Assembly (NCBI GenBank): GCA_961205875.1
Contig: OY540815.1
Location: 930,001-994,000 of the forward strand
Direction: 5' to 3'
Length of the DNA stretch: 64,000 nucleotides
From: Sialis fuliginosa
Lineage: Eukaryota; Arthropoda; Insecta; Megaloptera; Sialidae
Made by a program: the position numbers and the translations under genes. Below, in pieces: positions 22,258 to 34,019 of the stretch (position 1 is its first letter; each line of letters starts with the position of its first letter). The notes under the pieces are model-generated. The model was not told where the DNA came from. It worked only from the letters and a program-made list of their open reading frames with translations, and made no database searches.

Positions 22258-22862
22258 TATATGATTTTACTAATCTAACATTTTTCCTGATTAATCTATG
22301 TATACACAAGACAAACCATATTTAACATTTAAATATAATTTAAAAAAATGCGAAAGATACATATTTCTAACTTGATCCAAGATCATCATATTATGATAAT
22401 CTTGTACACTCCTGCTTATATATCTCGATTACCTTAGCGAAGAAAAAGCCCGGTATCCCTTAATGATGAGCTGCTGTTTTTTCGTCAATTCCCTACGGAG
22501 AAACTCGCTTGAATGTTGCAACAAACAGGAAATGACGGCGTGGGGGATGAGACACAACGCACCACGACCCACGGTTAGCGGGGGTGGGATTCCTACGCCA
22601 GTATCACACGGAGGGGGTGACGGGGGAGGGGGACAACGCGCGCGCGGATCAGAGGATGCGTTAGCGTGATTTTCATGGCCTACTAAGCAAACACATTAAT
22701 ATTTAAAATCCATGAGTCACTAATTAGTCGTAACGCTAGCTGGGGTTGTAAAACAATTAACTTCTTAGGACCTATGTATATGCGTATTATGCTAAGATGC
22801 TTACACAGCTGCGGTACCCGAAACGGGAGGGAAGTTGTCTGTTTGTGCCTCTTGCAAATGCT
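22258..22862. other. Spacer with GC-rich island at about 22440-22680
   Basis: The island ('gcgggggtgggattcctacg', 'gggacaacgcgcgcgcggat') is sharply GC-rich. Its 68-codon frame (22463-22669) is low-complexity Gly-rich and not called as a gene. It could be a promoter, exon or old element part. Confidence 0.4.
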
Positions 22863-22881
22863 TTAGATGCCCGGCCCATAG
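22863..22881 (+). repeat. 19-bp direct repeat, left copy (target-site duplication)
   Basis: TTAGATGCCCGGCCCATAG, identical to 23379-23397. It lies flush against the palindromic element on each side. Confidence 0.85.
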
Positions 22882-23378
22882 TAGTCCGAGAGGTGAGCGA
22901 CAAATGATTGCAACTACTTTATAAAGGCTGATTTTTTTATATTACGTCACATTTGTGGTGGAGAGATACAGCCTGCCGTCAGTCAGCTAGTTTCGTTAGC
23001 GTTTGGCGCGGGGGCGACTTTATTTTTGTAAAAAATCGATAGACGTTGCAACTTATACTTTATAAAATCTGAAAATGTATTTGTAAGCAGTTGAGTTTAA
23101 CGCGCTGTTGATGCGCCCGGTTGCAAGATTTTGTAGGCTGACTATGATAAAAGGGGTTCTTAGTTAGTATACTGTTTACAAATAAATTTTCAGATTTTAT
23201 AAAGTAGTTGCAACGTGTATCGATTTTTTACAAAAATAAAGCTGCCCCCGCGCCAAACGCTAACGAAACTAGCTGACTGACGGCAGGCTGTATCTCTACA
23301 CCACAAATGTGACGTAATATAAAAAAAATCATCATTTATAAAGTAGTTGCAATATTTTGTCGCTCACCTCTCGGACTA
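22882..23378. mobile_element. 497-bp foldback element with ~207-bp arms
   Basis: The left arm (22882-23090) starts TAGTCCGAGAGGTGAGCGAC. The right arm (23172-23378) is its near-exact complement, ending CGGACTA. The loop is about 81 bp. Only scattered mismatches occur in the arms. The arms hold unusual GC-rich blocks ('gcgtttggcgcgggggc', 'cagcctgccgtcagtcagct') and no frame. The 19-bp duplication is longer than is usual for DNA-transposon superfamilies, so the mobilising machinery is unclear. Confidence 0.8.
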
Positions 23379-23397
23379 TTAGATGCCCGGCCCATAG
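23379..23397 (+). repeat. 19-bp direct repeat, right copy
   Basis: Identical to 22863-22881. The neighbouring bases on both sides differ between the copies, so the repeat is exactly 19 bp. Confidence 0.85.
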
Positions 23398-23599
23398 GCA
23401 CAGGATTCAATTTATTTATTTTTGATGGCACGAGATAAAAATATAGCGACATTGGTAATTAATTAATAATAATAAATGATTGTTTTGTCAGTCATTCAAA
23501 GTCCAAGTTCTATTGTGAAACGGTTGAGATAGAACTGAAAATTATACCCTTTGTGTATAATATATAGATAGTATAGAATTTATGTTATATTATAATTTT

Positions 23600-23921
23600 G
23601 CTTCCTCGCAATATCGAAGATACGAGAAGCTTTGTGATCGTTTCTGATTGAGACATAAAATTTTCTCCGATTTCAATATTCTAAATTGATCTTTCCGTTT
23701 CACGTCAAGACAAACACTTTTCGTTCCGTGTCTGTCTCCTGAATCTTTGTCACACGCATAACTCATGAACCGATATTATTGAAATTTGGTTGGATGGTTG
23801 GGTGTGGCTTGAGGACGGCCCCATTTAAAAATCATCAAAATCGTGTGTAAGGGGGTGGGGTGACATCCCAAAATATTTATTTTTTCAAGATATCTCAAGA
23901 ACGACACATGTTACGTGAAAA
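23600..23921 (+). repeat. Family A repeat, copy 5 (5' part)
   Basis: Starts GCTTCCTCGCAATATCGAAG and ends abruptly after 'acatgttacgtgaaaattt'. Confidence 0.8.
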
Positions 23922-24007
23922 TTTCCGAACATGAAAGTAATATAACTTTCTTCTCTAGAATTAGTACAGAAATAATTTCAGAGAAAGAATCTTAAAACTA
24001 ATACTTA

Positions 24008-24567
24008 CAAGTAACACTACCCAACTGTAACTCACCGATTTGAATGAAACTTAACATACTTATTAAACACCGAAAAATATTAAATACGTGTTTTTTTGTT
24101 TCGGCTAAATACGCTTTTTAGGAGTAGAAATCACCCCTCAACCACTGGAGGTGGAAACAGTTATGGCTAATTATTTCTGAAACGATACATTTTCTGAAGA
24201 AAGTGCTTAGGACCAAAGTTGTAGAGTTCAAAGTGATGCACTTGATGGCGACCTTGAGGTCGATTTTCAAGGTGAATGAAACATGAAATGATTTTCAAAT
24301 GACCTTGAAAATCGACCTCAAGGTCGCCATCAAGTGCATCACTTTGAACTCTACAACTTTGGTCCTAAGCACATTCTTCAGAAAATGTATCGTTTCAGAG
24401 ATAATTAGCCATAACTGTTTCCACCTCCAGTGGTTGAGGGGTGATTTCTACTCCTAAAAAGCGTATTTAGCCGAAACAAAAAAACACGTATTTAATATTT
24501 TTCGGTGTTTAATAAGTATGTTAAGTTTCATTCAAATCGGTGAGTTACAGTTGGGTAGTGTTACTTG
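24008..24567. mobile_element. 560-bp near-perfect hairpin (foldback element)
   Basis: The arms 24008-24273 and 24302-24567 (266 bp each) are reverse complements with two mismatches and no indels by eye. The spacer is 28 bp (24274-24301). The ends CAAGTAAC/GTTACTTG are flanked by TTA on both sides (24005-24007, 24568-24570), consistent with a 3-bp target duplication as in PIF/Harbinger-type elements. No long frame. Transcription would give a long double-stranded RNA. Confidence 0.85.
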
Positions 24568-24570
24568 TTA

Positions 24571-25552
24571 GTGTTTATTCATAGATAATATTCAAGCTAT
24601 TGATTGTAGAAGAATACCTACCAAATGAAATTAAAATGAATCAATCTTTTTATAACTTAACTTTTGTATTTAAACTTTATATATTAATTATTATATTAAA
24701 CTGAAAGGTATATTAAAACTACAACACATATATCCAGTAGATACGAATGAAACTTTTGCGTAGGTTTCAATGCAGTTACTCATTAGCAATGATAAATAAT
24801 TACTCTAACCTCTGCAAACAATGTGTCATATATGTACTATAATACCCACTATTTAAGCCAGTGATTTTCAACATATCAAAAGGGTGTCGTGAATTTTTAA
24901 ATGTACATTTGAAACATTGAGTATAACAAGGGCGTTAGTCGAAAAACCGTTTTAAAATATTCATATTCAAAGTTTTTAACCCTTTACTGCATAAAGACCA
25001 GGATAATAATTTTTTTTTCAATTATAGGTTACTTTTAGTAGTACTAAAAACATATTGTTCTGAAAAAATAGGCCTCAGAATTCAGGAATATTTTTCAGAA
25101 TCATTTAAGGAGGTTGGGAAGTCAAACCAGTAGGAACAACTTATAACTATAATAATTTACAATTGTTTAAACATTAAAAATGAATGAAATACTGAAATTT
25201 TCAGACTTTTTGACCAACTCGTTTTTAAGGAAATAAATTTTAAACTTCAGTTGTAATACTGGCGTTAAATGACATAATCAATAAACTATTATATAAAAGA
25301 TAGAAAAATGATAAAAATCGATTTAAAAAACAGTTGATTTGAAAATTAATTATATTGTAAAGTATATACATTTACATAATTAGGTATTTAAACAAGAGTT
25401 AGACGTTTTGACCATACCATTATTAAAAAAAACAATTTAAGAAACTTGAAAAATATGTGAAATGATTTATAAATATTTTAAACTTATGTGTAACATGGCA
25501 ACTGCGCTGGTATTGAAAAATGGCAAATAAATGAGTGCAAGTAATTTAGACC
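24571..25552. other. AT-rich spacer with a hAT-like end
   Basis: CAGTGATTTTCAACATATCA at 24859, followed by 'aaagggtgtcgtgaattttt', resembles a degraded hAT terminus. No partner end. Otherwise featureless. Confidence 0.4.
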
Positions 25553-25790
25553 AGGGTTGTATGGGCCCAATGAGTCCGTCAATTTTTATCCAATGTAACT
25601 GTTGGTTGATACTGGAAACCGATAACACTTATTAATACTAAACCTTGTATCAAAATTCATAATTGTAGCACAATGGGTTCTCAAGATATTAAATAAAAAC
25701 TAATTTTGAGTAAAATCTTTGGAGGGCTGTAGTCCCCTCACGAAACATTTCCGGACATATGTTCATATAATGTTTTTTGTTCAAAATATT
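25553..25790 (+). repeat. Dispersed repeat C, copy 1
   Basis: Matches 46440-46652: 'ttggttgatactgg/ag... cgataacacttattaat', 'tgtagcacaatgggttctc', 'gggctgtagtcccctcacga'. Here it continues past the point where the other copy carries family A. Confidence 0.7.
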
Positions 25791-26027
25791 TTTCTCAATT
25801 TACTTTTCAAATATTTAATAACGAAATTTTCGAGGCAGACCATTTTTTTCATACAGAAGTAAATGTAATCTTTCACTGGAAAAAAAATGAACGAGTAGTC
25901 ATAACATGATATAATTAATTAATTGAATTAGGTCTGCCAGGTACTTAATAACGACAGACAAAATTGTTCACTATAGTATATTTACACTATTTTCAGAAAG
26001 ATATATGTGTGTGTATGTACGTACGAG

Positions 26028-26153
26028 TTACTTGTTTTATTAGTAACATGAGTTCATGAGAATTACAGAAAACAAGCCCATTAATCCAAAAAAAAAACCC
26101 GAAAACTTGCTCTTATAGCGGCCATTACTGGTGCCTTTACTTTATTTACCAAT
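26028..26153 (-). mobile_element. Family G fragment, copy 4
   Basis: Carries 'ttgttttattagtaacatga' and the end 'gcggccattactggtgcctt'. The rest is missing. Another partial G end, 'cggtactggcacaggttctt', lies at 26202-26221. Confidence 0.65.
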
Positions 26154-26731
26154 GTATGTACGTATGTATCCAATAGTGATTATATTTTCCCGGAAAATTG
26201 TTCGGTACTGGCACAGGTTCTTTCTTTAGGGAATATAAAGACGATGAATGAAAAGGAAATATTCCCAGTGGGATTTTACTTATTATGGTTTATGGTTATA
26301 CAAGAAAAGTATTAAAGATAAATATGTATGTATGTATATACAATATACATATATACATATATAAAAATCAATAAAATAATTTCTTTCAAAAAAAATTGAA
26401 CATAAATATCAGTCAATTGATGATTTGTGATCATCATGAAATTCTAAATTATCCTGACAGTATAATTTTAACAATTAATTTGTGTTTTTTAATATAGGAT
26501 ATATACAGTGTGTCCCAGAATAGATGTAATAAAAACAATTTTTTTTCGAATTTCGTAATATTTGGAGATTAACGTATACCAAATATTAGTTGATTTGGTC
26601 TTCTACAGGGTGTTTTATAAGCATAAGCAAAGTTGAAAAATTACCAAAAATAAATCACATTTTTTTTTCAAAATTAGAAAAGAATTACAAAGAAAAGTTG
26701 TTTAAAATGTAATGAATATTTAAAATAAGTA
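26154..26731. other. AT-rich spacer
   Basis: Contains ATAC/ATAT microsatellite sequence near 26320-26360 and a 'acagtgtgtcccagaa' motif at about 26507, as seen at the ends of some insect repeats. No gene. Confidence 0.4.
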
Positions 26732-27547
26732 GGGTCAACTGAGGTAAAAGTGAAACAAAATACAAATATTTCATGTTTTTTGACAGTTAACGATACAAAT
26801 TCATACTTTAATTTTTTCTACTAGATGCGCTTATGAATAACCATTACTTACGTCATTTGAACTGTACGATACAACACGGACTTTAAAAATGAAAAAAGTG
26901 CGTTTCATTTTTAACCTCTAATTTGGGGAAAAGTGAAACAGGCCTCTAACGGAAAATATTTATCGAAAAATTAAAAGAAAAGCTACAAAGGCAACTTTTA
27001 TTTATCTTCTTTGTGGCATATCAATGTGAAATTGTAACTTTAATTAATATCTGAGCTATGCAGAAAGTTATGTGCAAAGAATTAAAATTTAATTCACACG
27101 TTTTGACATCGACTAACAGGGAAATCTGTAGGGGTGACACATCACTTATTAGGCGATTCATATTTTCAAGTCGCTTTAACAAACCTTTAATGATGATGTC
27201 AGTTTTTATAATTGTCCTATAAATAAATTAGTTTTTTAGTTGCAAGCTTGTTTCACTTTTACCCCATTTTTTTCGTGTTTCATATTTACCCCGCTCGACC
27301 TTATATAAGAATATTTTGTGCAAAGAATTAAAATTTAATTAACACGTTTTGACATCGACTAACAGGGAAAACTGTAGGGGTGACACATCACTTATTAGGC
27401 GATTCATATTTTCAGATCGCTTTAACAAACTTTTAATGATGATGTCAGTTTTTATAATTCTCTTATAAACAAATTAGTTTTTTAGTTGCAAGCTTGTTTC
27501 ACTTTTACCCCATTTTTTTCGTGTTTCATATTTAGCCCGCTCGACCC
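26732..27547. mobile_element. TIR element M with duplicated terminal segment
   Basis: The left end GGGTCAACTGAGGTAAAAGT and the right end (complement GGGTCGAGCGGGCTAAATAT) are imperfect inverted repeats with TA outside (26730-26731, 27548-27549). A 246-bp unit is repeated in tandem (27071-27316 and 27317-27547). Each unit ends with the terminal-repeat sequence 'cccgctcgacc', so the duplication includes the element end. Non-coding. Confidence 0.65.
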
Positions 27548-27549
27548 TA

Positions 27550-28376
27550 TATTGGTTAATTCGTAAACTACTGATAATGGAGTGCATCAAAATAATCAAA
27601 TTCAGTAATAACGAGTTCACCTATTGCAATAATGTTGTTAATAAACAGAGTTTACTTTTGAAGCTTTGTGTACGATATTTTTTTATTAAATTCCTCTCCG
27701 ATATGAAATTGACGTAATGAAATGCTTGCGCTAGTCAAATGATTGTGTTTATTTCAGATTGTAATACACTTGCCAAGAATTTGAAATATTTAATTTTGAT
27801 GTGAATAAAAAAATATACTGTTTTATATAATAATGAATTTATTGTTTACTTTATATTTAATTTATGTTAGGGGCCTGAAACTGAACTCGAAAAAGAGCAT
27901 TTTTAAATATTTTAATAGAAGTGATTTTCATGCAATTTTAGAAATCTTTCTTTACCCGAACTCGAACCATAAATGAATTCAAGTTCAGGTGTTTGATTGT
28001 AGCTATAAATTGGATAGTATTTAAGCGTGCAATTTTTTTTATACTTATAAATATATTGTATTTGAGCAAAAAAAATTGAATTTTGAGCATTTTACTAAAC
28101 ATAAAATGTGACATTAAAAATAATTTTTTGGAGTAATAACATTTTTCGTTTTCAGTATTAAAATTTTGTTTTGCGCAGTAATAATTGTATTCGTTATTAT
28201 TGTATAGTTTAATTTTTATAACTTTTTTTTGAGCGGGGGGGGGGAAGATGTTCTATTACCCCCCTCCCCAAATGAAATAAAACAAAATAATTGAATTATT
28301 TAATTTGTTTTCATTTTATAACTTTTAATTTTAGATATATTTTGAGATCTATAATCATTTTTAATCTTGTAATTGT
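27550..28376. other. AT-rich spacer with a G/C-run tract
   Basis: A run of about ten G at 28237-28247 is followed 20 bp later by C runs. No gene or element recognised. Confidence 0.4.
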
Positions 28377-28384
28377 ATTATTAC

Positions 28385-28675
28385 TAGAGATTGAAAAAAT
28401 AGTTATTATTTTCAATTAAATAGTTACTAATTGAATTTTTTTTCGGAAAATAGTTGGTAAATAGTTTTTTTTTACGATTTAATAATAATTAATGCAAACG
28501 AAGCAGTAAAAAGTGTCGCAAATAATTTAAAAATAGTTGGAAAGGTAACTGCAAATAGTTGATTTCAAATTGTGTTCAATCAAACCAGTTTTCTGAAAAC
28601 ATTGGAGATATGTAGTAAAAATTAGAATAAATGCATTTTTACGCAATAGTTGAAAAACTATTTTTCCAATCTCTA
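28385..28675. mobile_element. hAT-type miniature element with perfect 8-bp duplication
   Basis: Ends TAGAGATTGAAAAAATAGTT and AACTATTTTTCCAATCTCTA. ATTATTAC is duplicated at 28377-28384 and 28676-28683. Eight-base duplications and these ends fit the hAT superfamily. 291 bp, non-coding. Confidence 0.8.
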
Positions 28676-28683
28676 ATTATTAC

Positions 28684-29208
28684 TAAGTACTTAAGTACTT
28701 AATTCTACAATACTAAAAATATTATAACAAATAGAGGCTAAAAACATTAAAGTTTTTTGTTTAATAAATTGGACTTTAAATACTCAAAATAATATAATAA
28801 TATGAAATAACATATTCTTTACAAATAAACTAAATATTCCCGGAATCAATACAATTTTTTGTGATGCTTTTAAATTTTTATTATAATGAAATCTGAGCAG
28901 CATCAGGTGCGTGCAAACCATAAAATATTAAAACAGGATTACAGAGAAAATGCCTGTCATTTTTCAAGATTATCGTTGAGGCATTTCCACTACTGATTAA
29001 ATCAAAAACGATTTGAAAATATACGTGGACATTCCATTTCATACTTCAATTAAATTTAAATGAACATAAAAAACTATACAGAAAATAAATCGCTTTATAA
29101 TTCAATTTATGTGGATTTTATAAATTCATCGTTTTTTGTATTAAATACATCTAAATCTCTTTTTTAATTAATAGTATTTAAATATTAGATGGATTAAATT
29201 AGATTTTT
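28684..29208. other. AT-rich spacer
   Basis: Nothing recognised. Confidence 0.4.
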
Positions 29209-29832
29209 AAATGGAATTAATATTCGTCTCAATTATTTTACCGCACAATCGATGACAAATGATTAATAAAACGTCAAAAATCAAGGCCCCGGGAAATACA
29301 TAAAAAAAAAAAAAAATGAGTGTCGGTTATGCTTAAATCGTTGATACAGTGAAAACGATTTAATATAGAATAAAAATGAACAGGATCAATTTTACAGATA
29401 AGAAAACTTTCTATAAGAATAGTACTACGGTTTATACCTAAAACTAAGTCGTTCAAAACTCGAGACCAAAATGTAGTTTTTTTTGAAAATGTCGCAATTT
29501 ACCTTGGTTTTGTATAAAATTTAATATTGGTATGAAACAGTTAAGAAAAATTTCTAAAAAAATTCATGGTTTAACTAGACACTATTGGAAAGCTACTTAC
29601 GAGTTCAAAATTTATTTTTACTTTAAATTGTAGCTATAATCGGCTGCACCATAAAAATAATTTATTATATTTTATCGCCTGTTTTGAATGTTAATTTTTT
29701 CATAATCTATTAATCACCGAATAAAACAAAAATATTTGTTTTAAAGATAATTTTATCCTCTACAAATTCAATCGTAACTGCAACCGTTTGCTTGCAGTTT
29801 TTAAATAAAAACAAAATGGTACCTTTGGTCAA
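29209..29832 (+). repeat. Dispersed repeat B, copy 2
   Basis: Matches 1413-2015 along its whole length, with small indels. No coding frame. Confidence 0.7.
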
Positions 29833-29839
29833 ATTGTTA

Positions 29840-30109
29840 AAAAAAATATTTTTTTAGGGATGTAATTAGTTTTATTCGATCCGGCGGGAAAAATACCACA
29901 TGGGTGTGGTATTAGAAGGAAAAACAACCCCCTATCTCGCATAGCAGTCGAGATATTTACGATTTTAACCAAAATATTGAAAAAAAATTATATTTCACAC
30001 TCTTTTACATATGAAAGATTGTAATTAGTTTCATTCGATCCGGCGGAAAAAATATTATGGGGATGGGGGTTTCAAAATCCACGCGAGCGAAGCCGCGGGT
30101 AGCAGCTAG
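29840..30109 (+). mobile_element. Helitron-like 3' region, second family
   Basis: Ends 'gcgagcgaagccgcgggtag' and CAGCTAG before T. The segment 'ttagttt-attcgatccggcgg' occurs twice, at about 29865 and 30025. The 5' limit is uncertain. Superfamily doubtful, as for 10365-10602. Confidence 0.45.
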
Positions 30110-30508
30110 TTGTGATATATATGTATATCTACAGATCAAACATTCGACATGATTATCAGTATAATGCAATATTAAATAAATGTAATTTATTTGAATCAAA
30201 GAATTCAGGTCAAATATAGAGATTAAAGTCCCGTTTGCCAACAAAGAAATTGAATTCAACTTAATTAATTTCATTCAGATATGATAAATAAAAGAAAGCA
30301 ATAAGCATTTTTTTATAAATTATCAGAATGATGAAAGAATTCATAAATAAATATTGATTGTTATTTAATTTTATTTCAAAGAGATTTCTGTTAATGAAAA
30401 TACAGGGTGGATAAATAAAAACATCACCTGTTTTATGACATAGTACTTTGTAACTATAAATCATAGAATCCTCGGAACTGTCTTCTAATATTTGATTGGT
30501 TTGTATTT
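30110..30508. other. AT-rich spacer
   Basis: The short minus-strand frames here are low-complexity. The motif 'atacagggtggataaataaa' at about 30400 resembles ends of other repeats. Confidence 0.35.
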
Positions 30509-31015
30509 AAATCTATAATATAAAATTTTTATGATTTTTTGTGCTCTTTCAAATGACAACAGTAGAAATTAAAAAAAAATGAAACCTTTAACCCCCACCT
30601 CCCACCCACCCCATTATTTATTTTAATTTTTTTTCTATTAACTAAAATGAATCGTAGTATACAATAGCAATTCAAATATATAATAAAATAATAAAATAAA
30701 AAATAAATTATAAAAATAAAATAAGACGATATTTCACAAATTTTTTTTTAACCCTGTCATCGTCACATTATCATATTTTGAAAAATATTAATTAAAATTT
30801 TTTATTACGTTAGAGATAAGAAAAGTATTGACTAGAGTTGAAAAGTTACCAATTTAGAAGGATATTTACATCTCAGTAAAGAGATTTTTAGCGCATGTTA
30901 GTCTAGTAAACGGCCGGTTAAAATTATGTGACGGTTAACGGTTTTATTTTTTCGAATTTCTACTGTTGTCATTTGAAAGAGCATAAAAAATCATAAAAAT
31001 TTAATATTATAGATT
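30509..31015. mobile_element. TIR element N (~65-bp inverted repeats)
   Basis: The left arm (30509-30578) includes 'ctctttcaaatgacaacagt'. The right arm (30950-31015) is its complement, 'actgttgtcatttgaaagag'. About 370 bp of AT-rich, non-coding DNA lies between. A related 'catttgaaagagcataaaaa' occurs at 32893. Confidence 0.65.
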
Positions 31016-31246
31016 TTTTTTAAATCTTCATTAGTTTCAGAGTTATTTTCATAGGGGTATTTCACCCCCTTAAACCGTTTTACCGCAGCTAAGATACTTT
31101 TTTCTTACTAGCCATGATCCACTCTAACTATATACAAAATTTAAAATCAATCTGAATATGCCACTGGAAAATGTTCCCTTGTTAGTACTTTGGGCGACAA
31201 CTTATAATACCTAAAGCTAGGCATAGGGAAAACGTTAATTATTTTT

Positions 31247-31869
31247 CACAGGGATCCTCAAGCAGTGTCAGGTATTATTAAAATGTAGCCAAGTGCAACC
31301 ATCAGGAAATCGTTCCTAATCACTTCCAGATTTCAAATTTTCAAGTTTTGAAATCGTAGCTGCTACCCTAATATAAAAGGTCGGAGAGGGGGAAATCAAT
31401 CTTCCACTAACCATAGTTATTGTCTTATATGATATAGAATAAAGGACATTGAAAAGTTTCATTCTTATCCGCATCATTGTATCTAGTGTTTATATATTTT
31501 CTTCAACTAGACATCCTGTCTGATGCATATTTGCTAGTAACAGCCCTGAGATATGTGCCAATCGATTAGGGGAGCAGCTAGGATTCCGTGCCTTGAAAAT
31601 TCGGAATCTAGGATCGATTGAGAACAACTTCCAGAAGGTTTCATGTAGTTACATTTATTATTCTCAAAATTGTATCCAGTATTTGATATTTAGTTTATCT
31701 GGACACCCTCGCTCAAGCACATTTTCCTTGAGATATGCCCTAAACAAAGAGGGGAGTTACGATTTCAAACCTTGAAAATTTGAAATCTGGGAGTGATTTG
31801 GAACGACTTCCTGAAAGTTGCACTTAACTACATTTTAATAATACCTGACACTGCTTGAGGACCACTGTG
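31247..31869. mobile_element. Foldback element O (~120-bp arms)
   Basis: The left arm starts CACAGGGATCCTCAAGCAGT. The right arm ends ACTGCTTGAGGACCACTGTG. Inverted similarity runs about 120 bp inward, past 'aatgtag' and 'tttgaaatc'. The centre carries a 60-codon frame (31593-31775) without motifs. No clear duplication. Confidence 0.7.
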
Positions 31870-32109
31870 ATTTTGCAACGACCTAATACAATATATTTAA
31901 TACTCAAAGTATATAAAATATTTCGTGTTTAAATACTACCCCTCCAGAATTAACTGTTACGAAATCTTACAAAATTTTCTTCAGGTGAATCACGCAGAAA
32001 AATATCGCACACAGAAAATTCCACCGAAAATAAACTTTTTATCGCAATGCATACAAATGAATTGTTTTAGGGTAGGAAAAAATCTCGATGCGTAGAGGAT
32101 TCCACAAAT

Positions 32110-32332
32110 TTGTACATAGAATTAATCCTGTCTCGTTGGTATCCCAACGGGACAGGACTGTTACCTCGTGCACATAGTAATCCTGATAATCCTGCTCTCC
32201 CACCCCCACTTCCGGTTTTCACCCGGTCCGGGCTCGGCGGGACGTGTGTCCCACTGAATTTAGATCAGTTGGAATCTCCGAGGATAGTTAGAACGCTTTT
32301 CTTTAAATTAAGAACATCGATTCAGTCTTCAG
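32110..32332 (+). other. candidate exon with consensus splice donor
   Basis: An open frame encodes about 74 residues (starting MYIELILSRWYPNGTGLL, later Pro-rich) up to TTCAG|GTGAGT at 32332/32333, a near-ideal 5' splice site. It is GC-richer and less repetitive than its surroundings. Possible acceptors upstream are TTGTTTTAG near 32070 and TTGTACATAG at 32120. I do not recognise the protein. A 13-bp stem (32127-32139/32144-32156) lies inside it. It could equally be repeat-derived. Confidence 0.3.
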
Positions 32333-32359
32333 GTGAGTTAATCCTGCATTTTCTCTAGA

Positions 32360-34018
32360 TTTATAACAGCCCAGTGTAGAGGGTCTATTGTTTGTATTGT
32401 TCGACTCACAATCATATTATACTGTAGATTATTGTATGTTGATTAAAATGGTTGAAAAAAACACCTTTTTAAGCTGTAATAACTAATAAAGTGTTACGTT
32501 TTTTTAGTTTATACCCCTGGAAAATATACATTTTGTAGTACAGAACACACTGAATATACTTGATATTTTTAATTAACATTTTAATAATAATTTTAATTGA
32601 ATAAAAATTTCAAGTGTACTAATGTATTTTTAACAAAAAAAACTGAAATTTCCAAATTTCTGAATTTTTGGGGCGGCCTACTAATTAATATAATAAAAAT
32701 ATGTTAAATTTGTTTCAAAAATTCATCTTTTAACTAGATTTAAAATTTTATAATTTGTTTTAAAGAATAATGAAAGTTAATCGGGAAAAATGTATTTACG
32801 GCAACAATCCGATAGTGCAAAAATCAGTTCAGAAAAACGTAAATAACTTTTTTGTTTCAATATGTATGGGTAATGGGTAAGATACATACATCATTTGAAA
32901 GAGCATAAAAAACCCTATAATTTGAGACATACAAAATTGCTCTACGATGGTTTGCCCAAAGATGGCGGACAATAATTTTTGTTGTTGAAAATATAAGTTT
33001 TGGCGGTAATTTTAAATATTTTAAAATCAAACTCGGTAGGTTTATTTAAGATCATAAGAAGTACATTTTCCCTTCTTTTCATTAAAATATTCATGTTTAT
33101 TGCAAAGTAATTGAGAAAAAATTAAAAATCTGTTTTAAGCGAAGTTTGTAATTTTTTTTGATGTTAGAAATTAAGTTATAGTATTTCGCCTTCCACAGAT
33201 CCACATGTCGTGAAAAAAGAACCGCGCGGGAAACAGATTAATCCATAAACTCAGTTATAAACTTCTCTTGACCCCTAGAACATTTTAAAACCATAAAATC
33301 GCTGTAGGGAGAGATTGTTTTATTCAATAAAAAATTTCGGTTATATGACTCCACTACTATGCATTTTTAAATACGTGTTGCTTTTTTGTTTTCTTTTGTC
33401 TAAACAGGGCATAATATTATAATAATAATTATACACCCTGTATATAACATTATAATGTAACAAAAAGATTGTCGATTAACAAATGAAAAAAAGTATCAGA
33501 TAATATAAAAACAAATGAATCGATGATAAACGGCAATAGTATTTAGTTCCATTAGTTTACCGGACAAACACAAACAATGCTAATAGCATGAAAACATTGG
33601 TCACTGTCATTCGTCAAATAGAGATTTGGACCCGATGCAACTGCGGTTCGTGTTTTGTGCATTCAACAAATTACTTCCCGTATCAACAAATAAAAGTTAA
33701 TCCCACGTAGATTTACTTTAATTCATTGTTATTCACTTTGCATAGTTGGGTTTTAATTTATTAACGGGAACCCCCCCATAGAGTTCAGTGGAACTAATTT
33801 GCGATTACCGATTGATGGATAAACTAAAGTGATTGTTTAGGTGAAAAATAATGGCGATTTAAAAATAAATAGATTGGTTTTATTTAATTGCAAAATAAAA
33901 CACAAATATACATTTTTCATTTATGTTAAAATCGGGTTGATTAAATTTGTAATCAATTCTGGTATTAATATCGACCTAATAAAAAATTATTAAAAACATT
34001 TTGTATACAGAGTGTCCA
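32360..34018. other. Long AT-rich spacer
   Basis: About 1.65 kb with no supported gene. 'cattataatgtaac', 'tacaccctgtatataac' (33432) and similar motifs hint at old repeat ends. Otherwise unresolved. Confidence 0.4.
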
Positions 34019-34019
34019 A

